DNA from: Alphaproteobacteria bacterium
GTDB taxonomy: Bacteria; Pseudomonadota; Alphaproteobacteria; JABAAW01
Assembly: GCA_014238535.1 (NCBI GenBank)
Contig: JABAAW010000006.1
Coordinates: 1 to 55,489 of the forward strand
Direction: 5' to 3'
Length of the DNA stretch: 55,489 nucleotides
Below, one piece after another: positions 14,640 through 22,177 of the stretch. Below the pieces are notes generated by a model. The model was given only the letters and a program-made list of their open reading frames with translations, was not told where the DNA came from and searched no databases. How positions within the stretch are numbered: position 1 is the stretch's first letter; each line of letters starts with the position of its first letter. The position numbers and the translations under genes are program-made.

Positions 14640-15722
14640 ATGAGCAAACAAGCTAAACTACATATCGATTTTTTTGCAGACCTACAAATAGCAAGCAAAT
14701 CTAACCCAACCGCAATAGGATTAGGTCACGCACGGCGCATTCTAATCCTAGCAGAAAGCCTACAGCAAAACAATAGCCAGACAACCGAACTACGCTGCTT
14801 TTTTGACGAACCAAACCATGCAAGGCGGTTATTTCCACACACACAACTGCCATTTTTACATTGGTACGACACGAGTAGTAAGCACACCCCCCGCGATTTA
14901 CTGGTAGTAGATTCCTACCGCCTCACCGAGTTGCCCGCCCCTATTCGCAATAGCTATCGTCACATCGCTTGTTTTCACGATGACAAGAGCGCACCGTCCT
15001 ATGCGACAATTGCGATTTGCCCGAATGTCTCTGCACCGCCACCTTCGACCGATACACGCGGAGTGCATCACCTTACAGGAGCGATGTATTTTCCTTTTGA
15101 CCTTAGCCTAACCGATGAAGCATTATCACCGCGTGCGCAGGCGAGGGATGCGTTTCGCGTTATGCTCTGGCTTGGAGGAGATGAGGATGGCAGTAATGTT
15201 GCCCCTTTATTGAACGTTTTACTATCGTCGCCAGTCTTGTCGAATTTTGTGTTTGAGGTTATCCTCTCGCCGCTACTTACCTGTGATCGTGATATTTCGA
15301 GCGATTTGCGCTTGCACTTATCGTCTCCGCAAGTGCGCCTGCATCGAGATATTACTGCGATGTCGCGCTTATTTTCGTTTTGTGGCACCTATGTTGGAGG
15401 CGCAGGAGTTTCGAGTTGCGAGGCTGCGTTGCTTGGCTTGCGCTTGGTTCTTTGTGCGCTTGCAGACAACCAACGAGGCAATGCTAATTCTCTTGCACGA
15501 GCGGGTGCGATTTTATTTGACATTTCGCACCCACAGAGCCTATTGCTTGCATTTTTCTCGCTCCTTGAGGAGAGTCAAGATAGGCAACCTCTTAACTCTA
15601 CAGCACTTGCCTCTACGGCACTTGCCTCTACGGAGCGTGCCTCTAAGGCGGTTAGAGAATTGGGTTTTGACCGTCATGGTGCGTCTCGCCTCGCGAGCGC
15701 GCTTTTGCGTATTATCACCTGA
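14640..15722 (+). CDS. pseG: UDP-2,4-diacetamido-2,4,6-trideoxy-L-altrose hydrolase
   Basis: PseG removes UDP to release the free sugar that PseI condenses. The 360-residue protein is a GT-B-like hydrolase. It shows GLGHARR (27-33) with the catalytic His30 of the family's GxGH motif, and GGAGVSSCEAALLGL in the UDP-binding domain. It is longer than typical PseG (about 275-330), partly from a direct repeat around ALAST near residues 320-335. No GNAT domain is fused, so it is not a PseG-PseH hybrid. The first ~450 bases are A/C-rich on the plus strand, unlike the G/T-rich remainder. Its TGA overlaps the pseI ATG by one base, giving likely translational coupling. Confidence 0.85.
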   Translation: MSKQAKLHIDFFADLQIASKSNPTAIGLGHARRILILAESLQQNNSQTTELRCFFDEPNHARRLFPHTQLPFLHWYDTSSKHTPRDLLVVDSYRLTELPAPIRNSYRHIACFHDDKSAPSYATIAICPNVSAPPPSTDTRGVHHLTGAMYFPFDLSLTDEALSPRAQARDAFRVMLWLGGDEDGSNVAPLLNVLLSSPVLSNFVFEVILSPLLTCDRDISSDLRLHLSSPQVRLHRDITAMSRLFSFCGTYVGGAGVSSCEAALLGLRLVLCALADNQRGNANSLARAGAILFDISHPQSLLLAFFSLLEESQDRQPLNSTALASTALASTERASKAVRELGFDRHGASRLASALLRIIT

Positions 15723-16810
15723 TGTCAGATTTTTTTAGCGAGCGTTTATGTTCGAGCAGCGGTCGTCCTATCGTTGTTGCGGAGGTTTCGACGAACCACC
15801 GAGGCTCGTTATCTGAGGCGTGCGCGTTGATCTGCGCTGCTGCGCGAGCTGGAGCGGACGCGGTTAAGTTTCAGAGTTATGCTGCGCTCGACCTCACGCT
15901 TCGTTCTTCTCGTAAGGAGTTTATGCTTGAGCACCCTTTGTGGCGAGGTCGCAGTTTATTTTCGCTTTACAGCGAGGGCAGCCTTCCGTTGAGTTGGCAC
16001 GAGCGTTTATGGAGCGAGGCTTCTCGTTGCGGTATAGCGATATTTGCGTCGGTTTTTTCGCCTGAGCGCCTTGCGTTACTTGAATCGTTAATAGTATCGC
16101 CAGCCTACAAGATTGCTTCAGCCGAGTTAGTTGACTTGGAGTTGATCGGTTCGGTTGCGCGCACGGGTCGGGCGGTTATTATATCGACTGGCATGGGTAG
16201 TCACGAAGAGATAGAGCGAGCTGTTTCGGCGGTGCGAGCGGCGGGTAACGATCGCCTTGTGCTACTGCATTGCTTGAGTGCCTATCCGGCGCATAGCGAT
16301 GCGATGAACCTGCGTGCGCTTACGACTTTGGCGCGCGAGTTTGGCTGTGCGGTAGGCTTATCGGACCACACGCGAGATGCGGATGCGGCGCGACTTGCGG
16401 TTGCGCTTGGGGCGAGCGTGATTGAGAAGCACTTCACGCTTGAGCGGCGCGAGGGCGACTTGGACGCGGCTTTTTCGCTTACCGAGACTGAGTTTTCTGC
16501 TTTCAGTAGGGCGATCAGGGATGCGTGGTGCGCTATGGGTGATGGCGAGTTGGAGGTTGGAGATAGCGAGCGCGCCTCGCTACCTTTCAGACGGAGTTTA
16601 TATGTTGTCAAGGCTATGCGCGAGGGCGATGCTTTCACGGGCGAGAACATCCGCTCTATCCGCCCGAGCGCGGGTCTTGCGCCTTATCACTATCGGCGAG
16701 TTTTACGCGCCTGTGCGGCTTGTGACATTTCAGCGGGCGTGCCGCTAGAGGAGTCGATGCTGGACGAGTCACGAGCGCGAGTAAGTAGCCAGCAGGATTC
16801 AAGCCGATAA
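15722..16810 (+). CDS. pseI: Pseudaminic acid synthase (NeuB family)
   Basis: PseI condenses 2,4-diacetamido-2,4,6-trideoxy-L-altrose with phosphoenolpyruvate to make pseudaminic acid. The 362-residue protein has the NeuB TIM barrel (about 15-275). Motifs are AEVSTNHRG near the start, KFQSY (49-53), STGMGSHEEI, GLSDHT and the metal-binding EKHFTL near residue 240. A C-terminal SAF (antifreeze-like) domain carries RRSLYVVKAM and SIRPSAGLAPYHY. The SIRPSAGLAP end is closer to PseI than to sialic acid synthases. It is coupled by one-base overlaps to pseG upstream and pseF downstream. Confidence 0.92.
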   Translation: MSDFFSERLCSSSGRPIVVAEVSTNHRGSLSEACALICAAARAGADAVKFQSYAALDLTLRSSRKEFMLEHPLWRGRSLFSLYSEGSLPLSWHERLWSEASRCGIAIFASVFSPERLALLESLIVSPAYKIASAELVDLELIGSVARTGRAVIISTGMGSHEEIERAVSAVRAAGNDRLVLLHCLSAYPAHSDAMNLRALTTLAREFGCAVGLSDHTRDADAARLAVALGASVIEKHFTLERREGDLDAAFSLTETEFSAFSRAIRDAWCAMGDGELEVGDSERASLPFRRSLYVVKAMREGDAFTGENIRSIRPSAGLAPYHYRRVLRACAACDISAGVPLEESMLDESRARVSSQQDSSR

Positions 16811-17628
16811 TGCCTAGTGAGGATTTTGCGTGCGCTGTGCGTATGAGTTCTGAGTTCCGCGAGCTTGGAGCGAGTATGGATTTTAGCGCTACTGAGTTTC
16901 GTTGTTTGGCGGTAATCCTTGCGCGAGGAGGTAGCGAGCGCATCAGGGATAAGAACATAGTTGATTTTTTTGGCAAGCCGTTATTGGGTTATTCGCTTGA
17001 GCTTGCGGATGCGGCGGATATTTTCACGCGTGTGCATGTATCGACTGATTGCGAGCGTATCGCGAGCGTTGCGCGAGCCTTTGGTCATGCGACGGACTTT
17101 GCGCGTCCTAGTGGTCTTAGCGATGCTCGAACTGGTGTCTGGTCGGTCGTGCGTTCGGTATTGGCTGAGTATAGCAGGCGTGGAGAGGAGTTTGACTATG
17201 TGTGCTTGCTATCGGCTTGTGCGCCGTTGTTGCGTCGGGAGGACTTACGCGGTGGAATGGCATATTTCTTATCGTATTTTAGGCGAGGTGAATGTATCCA
17301 GCTCATGGCTTGTTGCGAGTATCTAGCCTCGCCTTTGCGTGCGCTTGGCTTCAGCGAGACTGGAATGCTCGAGCCGTTGGACGCGTCGTCTTTTGCTGAG
17401 TCTCGCTCGCAGGATTTACGCGCTTATGTTATGGATACGGGCGCCTTTGCCTATCGTGCGAGTAGTGACTTGTTGAGCGGTGAGTATGTTGCTACGAATG
17501 GCGAGGTTGCGATGTCGCGCTTGGCGCGTGCTTACATTTTACCGCGTGCGCGGGCTGTAGACATCAACGAGCCCAGCGATTTAGAGTTCGCTAAGCTATT
17601 GTATCGGGCGCAAGAAATACGGGAGTAA
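16810..17628 (+). CDS. pseF: Pseudaminic acid cytidylyltransferase
   Basis: PseF activates pseudaminic acid with CTP to give CMP-pseudaminic acid, the glycosyltransferase donor. The 272-residue protein belongs to the CMP-sugar (NeuA/KdsB-like) nucleotidyltransferases. The nucleotide-binding loop ARGGSERIRDKN (38-49), PLLGYSLELA and the DTGAFAYRA stretch near residue 210 support this. The ATG at 16810 overlaps the pseI stop by one base, but residues 1-30 precede the family core, and Met23 is an alternative start. It ends the pseudaminic operon and is convergent with the membrane-protein gene that follows. Confidence 0.88.
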   Translation: MPSEDFACAVRMSSEFRELGASMDFSATEFRCLAVILARGGSERIRDKNIVDFFGKPLLGYSLELADAADIFTRVHVSTDCERIASVARAFGHATDFARPSGLSDARTGVWSVVRSVLAEYSRRGEEFDYVCLLSACAPLLRREDLRGGMAYFLSYFRRGECIQLMACCEYLASPLRALGFSETGMLEPLDASSFAESRSQDLRAYVMDTGAFAYRASSDLLSGEYVATNGEVAMSRLARAYILPRARAVDINEPSDLEFAKLLYRAQEIRE

Positions 17629-17648
17629 ACTGCAAAACGCATCCCACC

Positions 17649-18722
17649 TTACAAGCCCCCTTCTTGCCTCTTGCTCGAGCTGATCACCGCAGCGAGTGCC
17701 TTTTCGACAAGGTTGTCGCTAGCCCTACCCTCTTTAACGAAACCACTCGGCTGATGGTCGGTCGCAACATCGAGGATTTTTTGCAGTAGCACTTGCCTAT
17801 CTTGCTCCGTTGTAGCCGCCTTGCTTAAGTTTTCGTATGACTCTAGCGTGATCGCACGCTGGTCGCAGACGATAGCATTATGATTATTGACAGCGTAGAA
17901 ACGCAAGCCACTAAAGAATGTAGCGAGCAGGGTTATCGATAGTAGCGTGTTGACAGAAAATATGGTTTCCAATGCTAGATGAAAATACAGATAATCCCTA
18001 ATAGGTATATGTGGCACCATCGTAGTACTTCCTCGCTGACAATAAGCTAAAAAAGCTAATGAAATCACGATAGCCAACGAGCATGCTAAAAAAGCATAAG
18101 AAGTTTTTTTATAACCTTTTGATTTGTTTCTAAAAGTAACTGCCTGTTCATTTAAATTTCCTACCGTTTTCTTTTTACTCTTTATCCGCTCTTCGATTTC
18201 AGTAAAAAAACTTACTGCATCATCTATTCTGTATATTAACCTTCCAAGAAAATTAATTTTCACCTCCTCAGGCATATTATCTACCGCTACAGATATATTT
18301 ATCTGCAGCTGCTCTAAAAATCCATGTATTTTAATGTTTATTAAAAATAATTCCGCCTGATTGATTTCTTTATAAATAATTGAATCTGTGTTACCTACTG
18401 TTTCTCTAATGAATTCAATAAACTTACGCAAATCATTTTCTGCTTTTACGAATAATTTTTTATTATTTGGATTACTGGTAATAACAGTAATAACATTTGG
18501 CTTAATAACGCATATAAATTTTATTCTATATTCTAATTTTCTTAAATTATTAAAGAATTTAATAGCAGTATCAAATCCATCAAGTGCATTTGTATAATCG
18601 TGCTGTTGTTTTGCTACTGTTTTAGAAGCGTAATCAGCAATTATTTTATCGGCAGCCTGTATGCCACTAGCTGGTTGCACCACCTCTTCAGATTCTTTAG
18701 AAGTTTTTTCGTCTTCAGCCAT
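17649..18722 (-). CDS. Two-transmembrane coiled-coil protein, paralog 1 of 3
   Basis: I do not recognise the function. The 357-residue protein starts with a short acidic segment (MAEDEKTSKE) and GIQAADKIIADY. A predicted helical, charged middle (40-200) follows, then membrane segments at about 208-227 and 250-275 and a conserved tail (RFYA..HNAIVCDQRA, then QKILDVATDHQPSGF). Both ends are probably cytoplasmic. It shares both ends with the genes at 18875 and 20043, while the middle diverges and is much more AT-rich. The layout resembles two-helix membrane effectors of bacterial conflict systems such as SLATT-like proteins, but I cannot confirm that. A CTCCTCC-complementary ribosome site precedes the ATG. 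Confidence 0.75.
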   Translation of the reverse strand: MAEDEKTSKESEEVVQPASGIQAADKIIADYASKTVAKQQHDYTNALDGFDTAIKFFNNLRKLEYRIKFICVIKPNVITVITSNPNNKKLFVKAENDLRKFIEFIRETVGNTDSIIYKEINQAELFLINIKIHGFLEQLQINISVAVDNMPEEVKINFLGRLIYRIDDAVSFFTEIEERIKSKKKTVGNLNEQAVTFRNKSKGYKKTSYAFLACSLAIVISLAFLAYCQRGSTTMVPHIPIRDYLYFHLALETIFSVNTLLSITLLATFFSGLRFYAVNNHNAIVCDQRAITLESYENLSKAATTEQDRQVLLQKILDVATDHQPSGFVKEGRASDNLVEKALAAVISSSKRQEGGL

Positions 18723-18874
18723 CGTTCCCTCTCCTCCTAGCCGTTTACGCTCACGGGCTTACTAGCATGTAATACAAACTCATACAAATTCATGCAACCA
18801 AATACCATTATGGTTCACCTAGACTATGTAAGTTATAGACTAGGATTCATCAACCCAAAAACAAGGAATAGCGA

Positions 18875-19939
18875 CTAACGAGGTTTACCTCTAAGCAATA
18901 TGACTAGCTCTGCCAATGACTTACCTATAAGGCTATCGCCATCCTTATCTTCTTTAGAGAAACCGCTCGGCTGATGGTCGGTCGCCGCATCGAGGATTTT
19001 TTGCAATACCAACAGCCTTTCTTCGCCCGCCGTAGCCGAGTTGCGTAAGGCTTTATAAGATTTTAGCGTATTGGCGCGTTGGTCGCAGACGACGGCGTTA
19101 TGCTTGTTCGCCGCATAGAAGCGGATAGAGGCAAATAGTATGACCAGCAGACTTACGGACAGCAACACCCTAAGAGAAAATATAGTCTTCAGCGCGATGT
19201 AGAAGTAGATATATTCCTTCGCCTCCTTCGCTTCGCTAAGCGGAACTTCAGAGAAGTAATTTGTTAATACAAAGATTGCGCAAACAAATAGGAGAAAAAT
19301 TCCACCCGCTCCTACTAAAAACCAGACTGCATTCTTTTTATATTTTTTTGAAGCAGCTGTAAAATTTTTTGCCTGCGCATCTAAATTACCTACCGTTTCT
19401 ACTTCTTTTAGCCTTTCTTTAATTGCTCCAATTATCTGCGCTATAGATGTATTCGTTAGATTAATATGCTCCTCTAATTTTTCAGCATCAGTTTCTTTAG
19501 CTTCATTTTTTTTAAATTTTATATTTTTTTGCAATAGTTGCAAGAAAGTATCTATTAGACTTTGTGTCCTTGCTAATTCATCTTTATTTGCTTTACTATA
19601 AAAAATTGCCTTTTCATGTAATTCTACTTCGAAAAATGCAATTAATCTTATCAAAAAATTCTTTGTGGTTGCATATATTTCTACTCTCCCACTAGCCGCA
19701 GTTAGGATATTATGATTGAAGGCGCATATAAATTTTATTTGGTAGTTTATTTTTTTACGGTCGTCAAAATTTTTAATCTTATCATTGACATTATCGAGCG
19801 TTGCAGCAAATTTATTTTGTTGCTGAATTGCCCTATTGTTATAACCAAAGTCATCAATTATTTCATCGACAGCCAGCATGCCACGAGTTGTTTTTGCCTC
19901 TGGCTCAGCGTCTTTAGAAGTTTCTTTCTCTTCAGCCAT
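18875..19939 (-). CDS. Two-transmembrane coiled-coil protein, paralog 2 of 3
   Basis: The 354-residue product repeats the plan of its neighbours. It has an acidic start with Lys (MAEEKETSKD), a GMLAVDEIIDDF helix, a charged helical middle (45-195), membrane segments at about 203-225 and 248-276, and a tail with NKHNAVVCDQRANTLKSY and DAATDHQPSGFSKED. The tail is closest to paralog 3. Middle-region residues are Lys/Asn/Glu/Ile-rich, as expected from the AT-rich DNA. GAGGAG lies eight bases before the ATG. The upstream 90 bp nearly match those of paralog 3. Separate promoters, rather than one operon, are likely since the leader is repeated before each gene. Confidence 0.75.
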   Translation of the reverse strand: MAEEKETSKDAEPEAKTTRGMLAVDEIIDDFGYNNRAIQQQNKFAATLDNVNDKIKNFDDRKKINYQIKFICAFNHNILTAASGRVEIYATTKNFLIRLIAFFEVELHEKAIFYSKANKDELARTQSLIDTFLQLLQKNIKFKKNEAKETDAEKLEEHINLTNTSIAQIIGAIKERLKEVETVGNLDAQAKNFTAASKKYKKNAVWFLVGAGGIFLLFVCAIFVLTNYFSEVPLSEAKEAKEYIYFYIALKTIFSLRVLLSVSLLVILFASIRFYAANKHNAVVCDQRANTLKSYKALRNSATAGEERLLVLQKILDAATDHQPSGFSKEDKDGDSLIGKSLAELVILLRGKPR

Positions 19940-20029
19940 CGTCTGCTCTCCTCGTAGTCACGCCCTGCATCTAGGATTTGATAGCAGATAACGCAGTCTT
20001 ATACAAGTTTATGCAACCAAATACCATTA
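19940..20029 (-). repeat. Duplicated leader/promoter region upstream of paralog 2
   Basis: These ~90 bp match 21096-21185 almost base for base, and the corresponding stretch before paralog 1 (18723-18810) more loosely. Read on the minus strand, the leader contains TTGCATAAACTTGTATAAGA, in which TATAAG could be a -10, and ends in GAGGAG before the ATG. Confidence 0.6.
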
Positions 20030-20042
20030 ATGCACCAAGCCG

Positions 20043-21095
20043 CTACTTATTGCTAACGCTAATCAAAGTGGCTAATGCCTTTTCTATAGGGCTATCGCCC
20101 ACCTTATCCTCTTTGGTGAAACCACTAGGCTGATGGTCGGTCGCCGCGTCGAGGATTTTTTGTAACACTAGATGCTTTTCGGTATCGGTCGTAGCCGCAT
20201 TACGCAAGGATTGGTATGACCTAAGCGTATTGGCACGCTGGTCGCAGACGACGGCGTTATGGTAGCTCGAGGCGTAAAAACGAATAGAGGCAAATAGCAT
20301 GACGAGTAAGGTCACTGATAGTAGCGTCCTTGCAGAAAATATAGTTTTTAGCGCGATGTAGAAGTAGATATACTCCTTTGCCTTTTCCACTTCAGTAATT
20401 GTAGCATCAAAGTAGAAGTATGGAAGACAAGCGATTACAGCGACGATAATGACCGTACCTGCCAAGAAGCATCGCGCATTATATTTATATTTTTTTGAAT
20501 TTTTTTCAGAAAAATCTGCCTGCTCATTTAAATCCCCGACCGTTTCTTGCTCTTTTTCTCTTCTGATTTCTTTTTCTCTTATTCTTTTTCTAACGTCACG
20601 AAATATAATTTCTATAACATCTTTTGTTCTATCGGTATTTGATTGTAATTCTTCAGCATTTCCTCTCCCATATTCTATATTATCTTCTAATAGTTGTAAT
20701 AAAAAATTTATTTTTTCGCGTATTTTTGATAATTCATCATAATCTATTTCTTTATAAAAATTCGGTCTTTCATGGATTACATCACGAAAAAAATCAATTA
20801 ACCTACTAAACTTATATTGGGCGTCTGCATATCGTCCTTTAGTAATACTGACTGCGGCAAGGACATCGGGTTTGATAGCGCATATAAATTTTATTCTATA
20901 TTGTATTTTTTCATTTTCTTTTAGATGTTTAATTAACCCATCGATATGAGCTAGCGTTTCAGCAAATTTATTTTTCTGCTTAATTGCCCTATTGATAGAT
21001 TCGAAGTCAGCGATTATTTTATCGACCGCCTGCATGCCGACAGCTGTTTTTGCCTCTGCTTCAGTCTCTTTAGAAGTTTTTTCGTCTTCAGCCAT
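20043..21095 (-). CDS. Two-transmembrane coiled-coil protein, paralog 3 of 3
   Basis: The 350-residue product has the same architecture as the two preceding entries. It has an acidic start (MAEDEKTSKETEAE), GMQAVDKIIADF, a Lys/Glu-rich helical middle that includes a heptad-like RIREKEIRREKEQE stretch, membrane segments at about 203-225 and 244-274, and the shared tail YHNAVVCDQRANTLRSY then DAATDHQPSGFTKED. Conserved Cys-Asp-Gln-Arg and His-Gln-Pro-Ser-Gly-Phe are invariant in all three copies and may mark the functional part. The gene diverges from an unrecognised soluble-protein gene at 21302, so the two could share regulation. Confidence 0.75.
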   Translation of the reverse strand: MAEDEKTSKETEAEAKTAVGMQAVDKIIADFESINRAIKQKNKFAETLAHIDGLIKHLKENEKIQYRIKFICAIKPDVLAAVSITKGRYADAQYKFSRLIDFFRDVIHERPNFYKEIDYDELSKIREKINFLLQLLEDNIEYGRGNAEELQSNTDRTKDVIEIIFRDVRKRIREKEIRREKEQETVGDLNEQADFSEKNSKKYKYNARCFLAGTVIIVAVIACLPYFYFDATITEVEKAKEYIYFYIALKTIFSARTLLSVTLLVMLFASIRFYASSYHNAVVCDQRANTLRSYQSLRNAATTDTEKHLVLQKILDAATDHQPSGFTKEDKVGDSPIEKALATLISVSNK

Positions 21096-21185
21096 CGTCT
21101 GCTCTCCTCATAGCCATTCACGCCCTGCGTCTAGGATTTGATAGCAGATAACGCAGTCTTATACAAGTTTATGCAACCAAATAGC
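21096..21185 (-). repeat. Duplicated leader/promoter region upstream of paralog 3
   Basis: Near-identical to 19940-20029, with the same minus-strand TATAAG element and GAGGAG ribosome site. The match stops at about the CAACCAAATA stretch, which defines the duplicated block as leader plus coding start. Confidence 0.6.
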
Positions 21186-21301
21186 ATCAACCATAGTCTG
21201 CACTTGACCGCTTTAGTAAAGCGTTTTACAATCGCTTGCCAAATCTAGTAAACACGCTAACGAGTAGCCAAGAACGAGTAAAACAAGGCGACTATAGGTT
21301 A

Positions 21302-22165
21302 ATGAGCAACACGAAGAATAGCTGGCAGCAGCTTGGGGCGGTCTCGCCGGTTGAGCTACAAGATACCCGCCTATACCTGCAGTATGCGCTACAATGGGTG
21401 CATCGCGCGGCGCTATGCACGCCGCCAGCCGAGCAGCAGGCGAGCACGGAAGAGATGGAGGAGACGCACGCACCGCTCTATTGGGATGCCGAGGCGATCG
21501 GTTTTTTCAGCAAACCCTATAAGGATGGTAAGCGCGTAGGGCTGACGCTAGACGAAGGCGTAGCGATGCTCACCTTTGGCGCGGCGAAGGCGGCGAGTGG
21601 CGGCGAACAACAACAGCAGCTATTCGAGCTTGATGGGCATACAGACGCTGAGGCGCGCCTATGGGTACGCGAGCAGATCGAAGATAGTGCATACGATACG
21701 ACAGAGTACAACGACCCCTCCGAACTACCCGCGCACCCCTTGGCTGAGGGCGCACGCTACAAGCTGAGCGAGTTAGGAGGTAGCATAACCGAGATAGCAC
21801 GCTGGCTATCGAACGCGCACCTATTGCTCGAAGACCTACGCCAAGCGCACGAACGGCTACTATGCACGCTCGAATACTTCGACCTCAGGCTCTACCACGC
21901 GCGTACAAAATCCGACAGCAGACGCCTACTACTAGGCATGTCGCTAGGCGATAGCTTGCACCCGCAACCTTACTTTTATGTGCTCGCGCAACCAGAATGG
22001 CAAGAAGTGCCGACTTTTGCAAACAACCTCTGTGGCTTGCACAAGAAGCAACCTACGACCATAATCCTTTTGAGCGAGAAGATAGTAAACCTAGTGCACC
22101 AGCACAGCCTCACACACGACTTTTTACAGCAAGCGATAAAACTACCGCTTGGGGGGACGAGGTAG
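21302..22165 (+). CDS. Unrecognised soluble protein
   Basis: No confident family. From the ATG at 21302 the product has 287 residues; an in-frame TTG at 21236 would add 22. It has no signal peptide or membrane segment. Features are an N-terminal helical stretch with LQDTRLYLQYALQWVHRAA, a Glu-rich loop, RVGLTLDEGVAMLTF, a QQQQLFELDGHTDAEARLW segment and a C-terminal part with PYFYVLAQPEW. The composition of the plus strand is A/C-rich, opposite to most of the window, and codon endings differ (C/A-ending). It lies between the membrane paralogs (divergent) and flhB (convergent), so context gives no function. Confidence 0.6.
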   Translation: MSNTKNSWQQLGAVSPVELQDTRLYLQYALQWVHRAALCTPPAEQQASTEEMEETHAPLYWDAEAIGFFSKPYKDGKRVGLTLDEGVAMLTFGAAKAASGGEQQQQLFELDGHTDAEARLWVREQIEDSAYDTTEYNDPSELPAHPLAEGARYKLSELGGSITEIARWLSNAHLLLEDLRQAHERLLCTLEYFDLRLYHARTKSDSRRLLLGMSLGDSLHPQPYFYVLAQPEWQEVPTFANNLCGLHKKQPTTIILLSEKIVNLVHQHSLTHDFLQQAIKLPLGGTR

Positions 22166-22177
22166 GAGATTAGTTAA

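Noticed and set aside
20449-20809. Plus-strand open frames inside the 2TM paralog genes
   Set aside because: They are antisense frames in AT-rich DNA without ribosome sites, and they are not conserved between the three copies.
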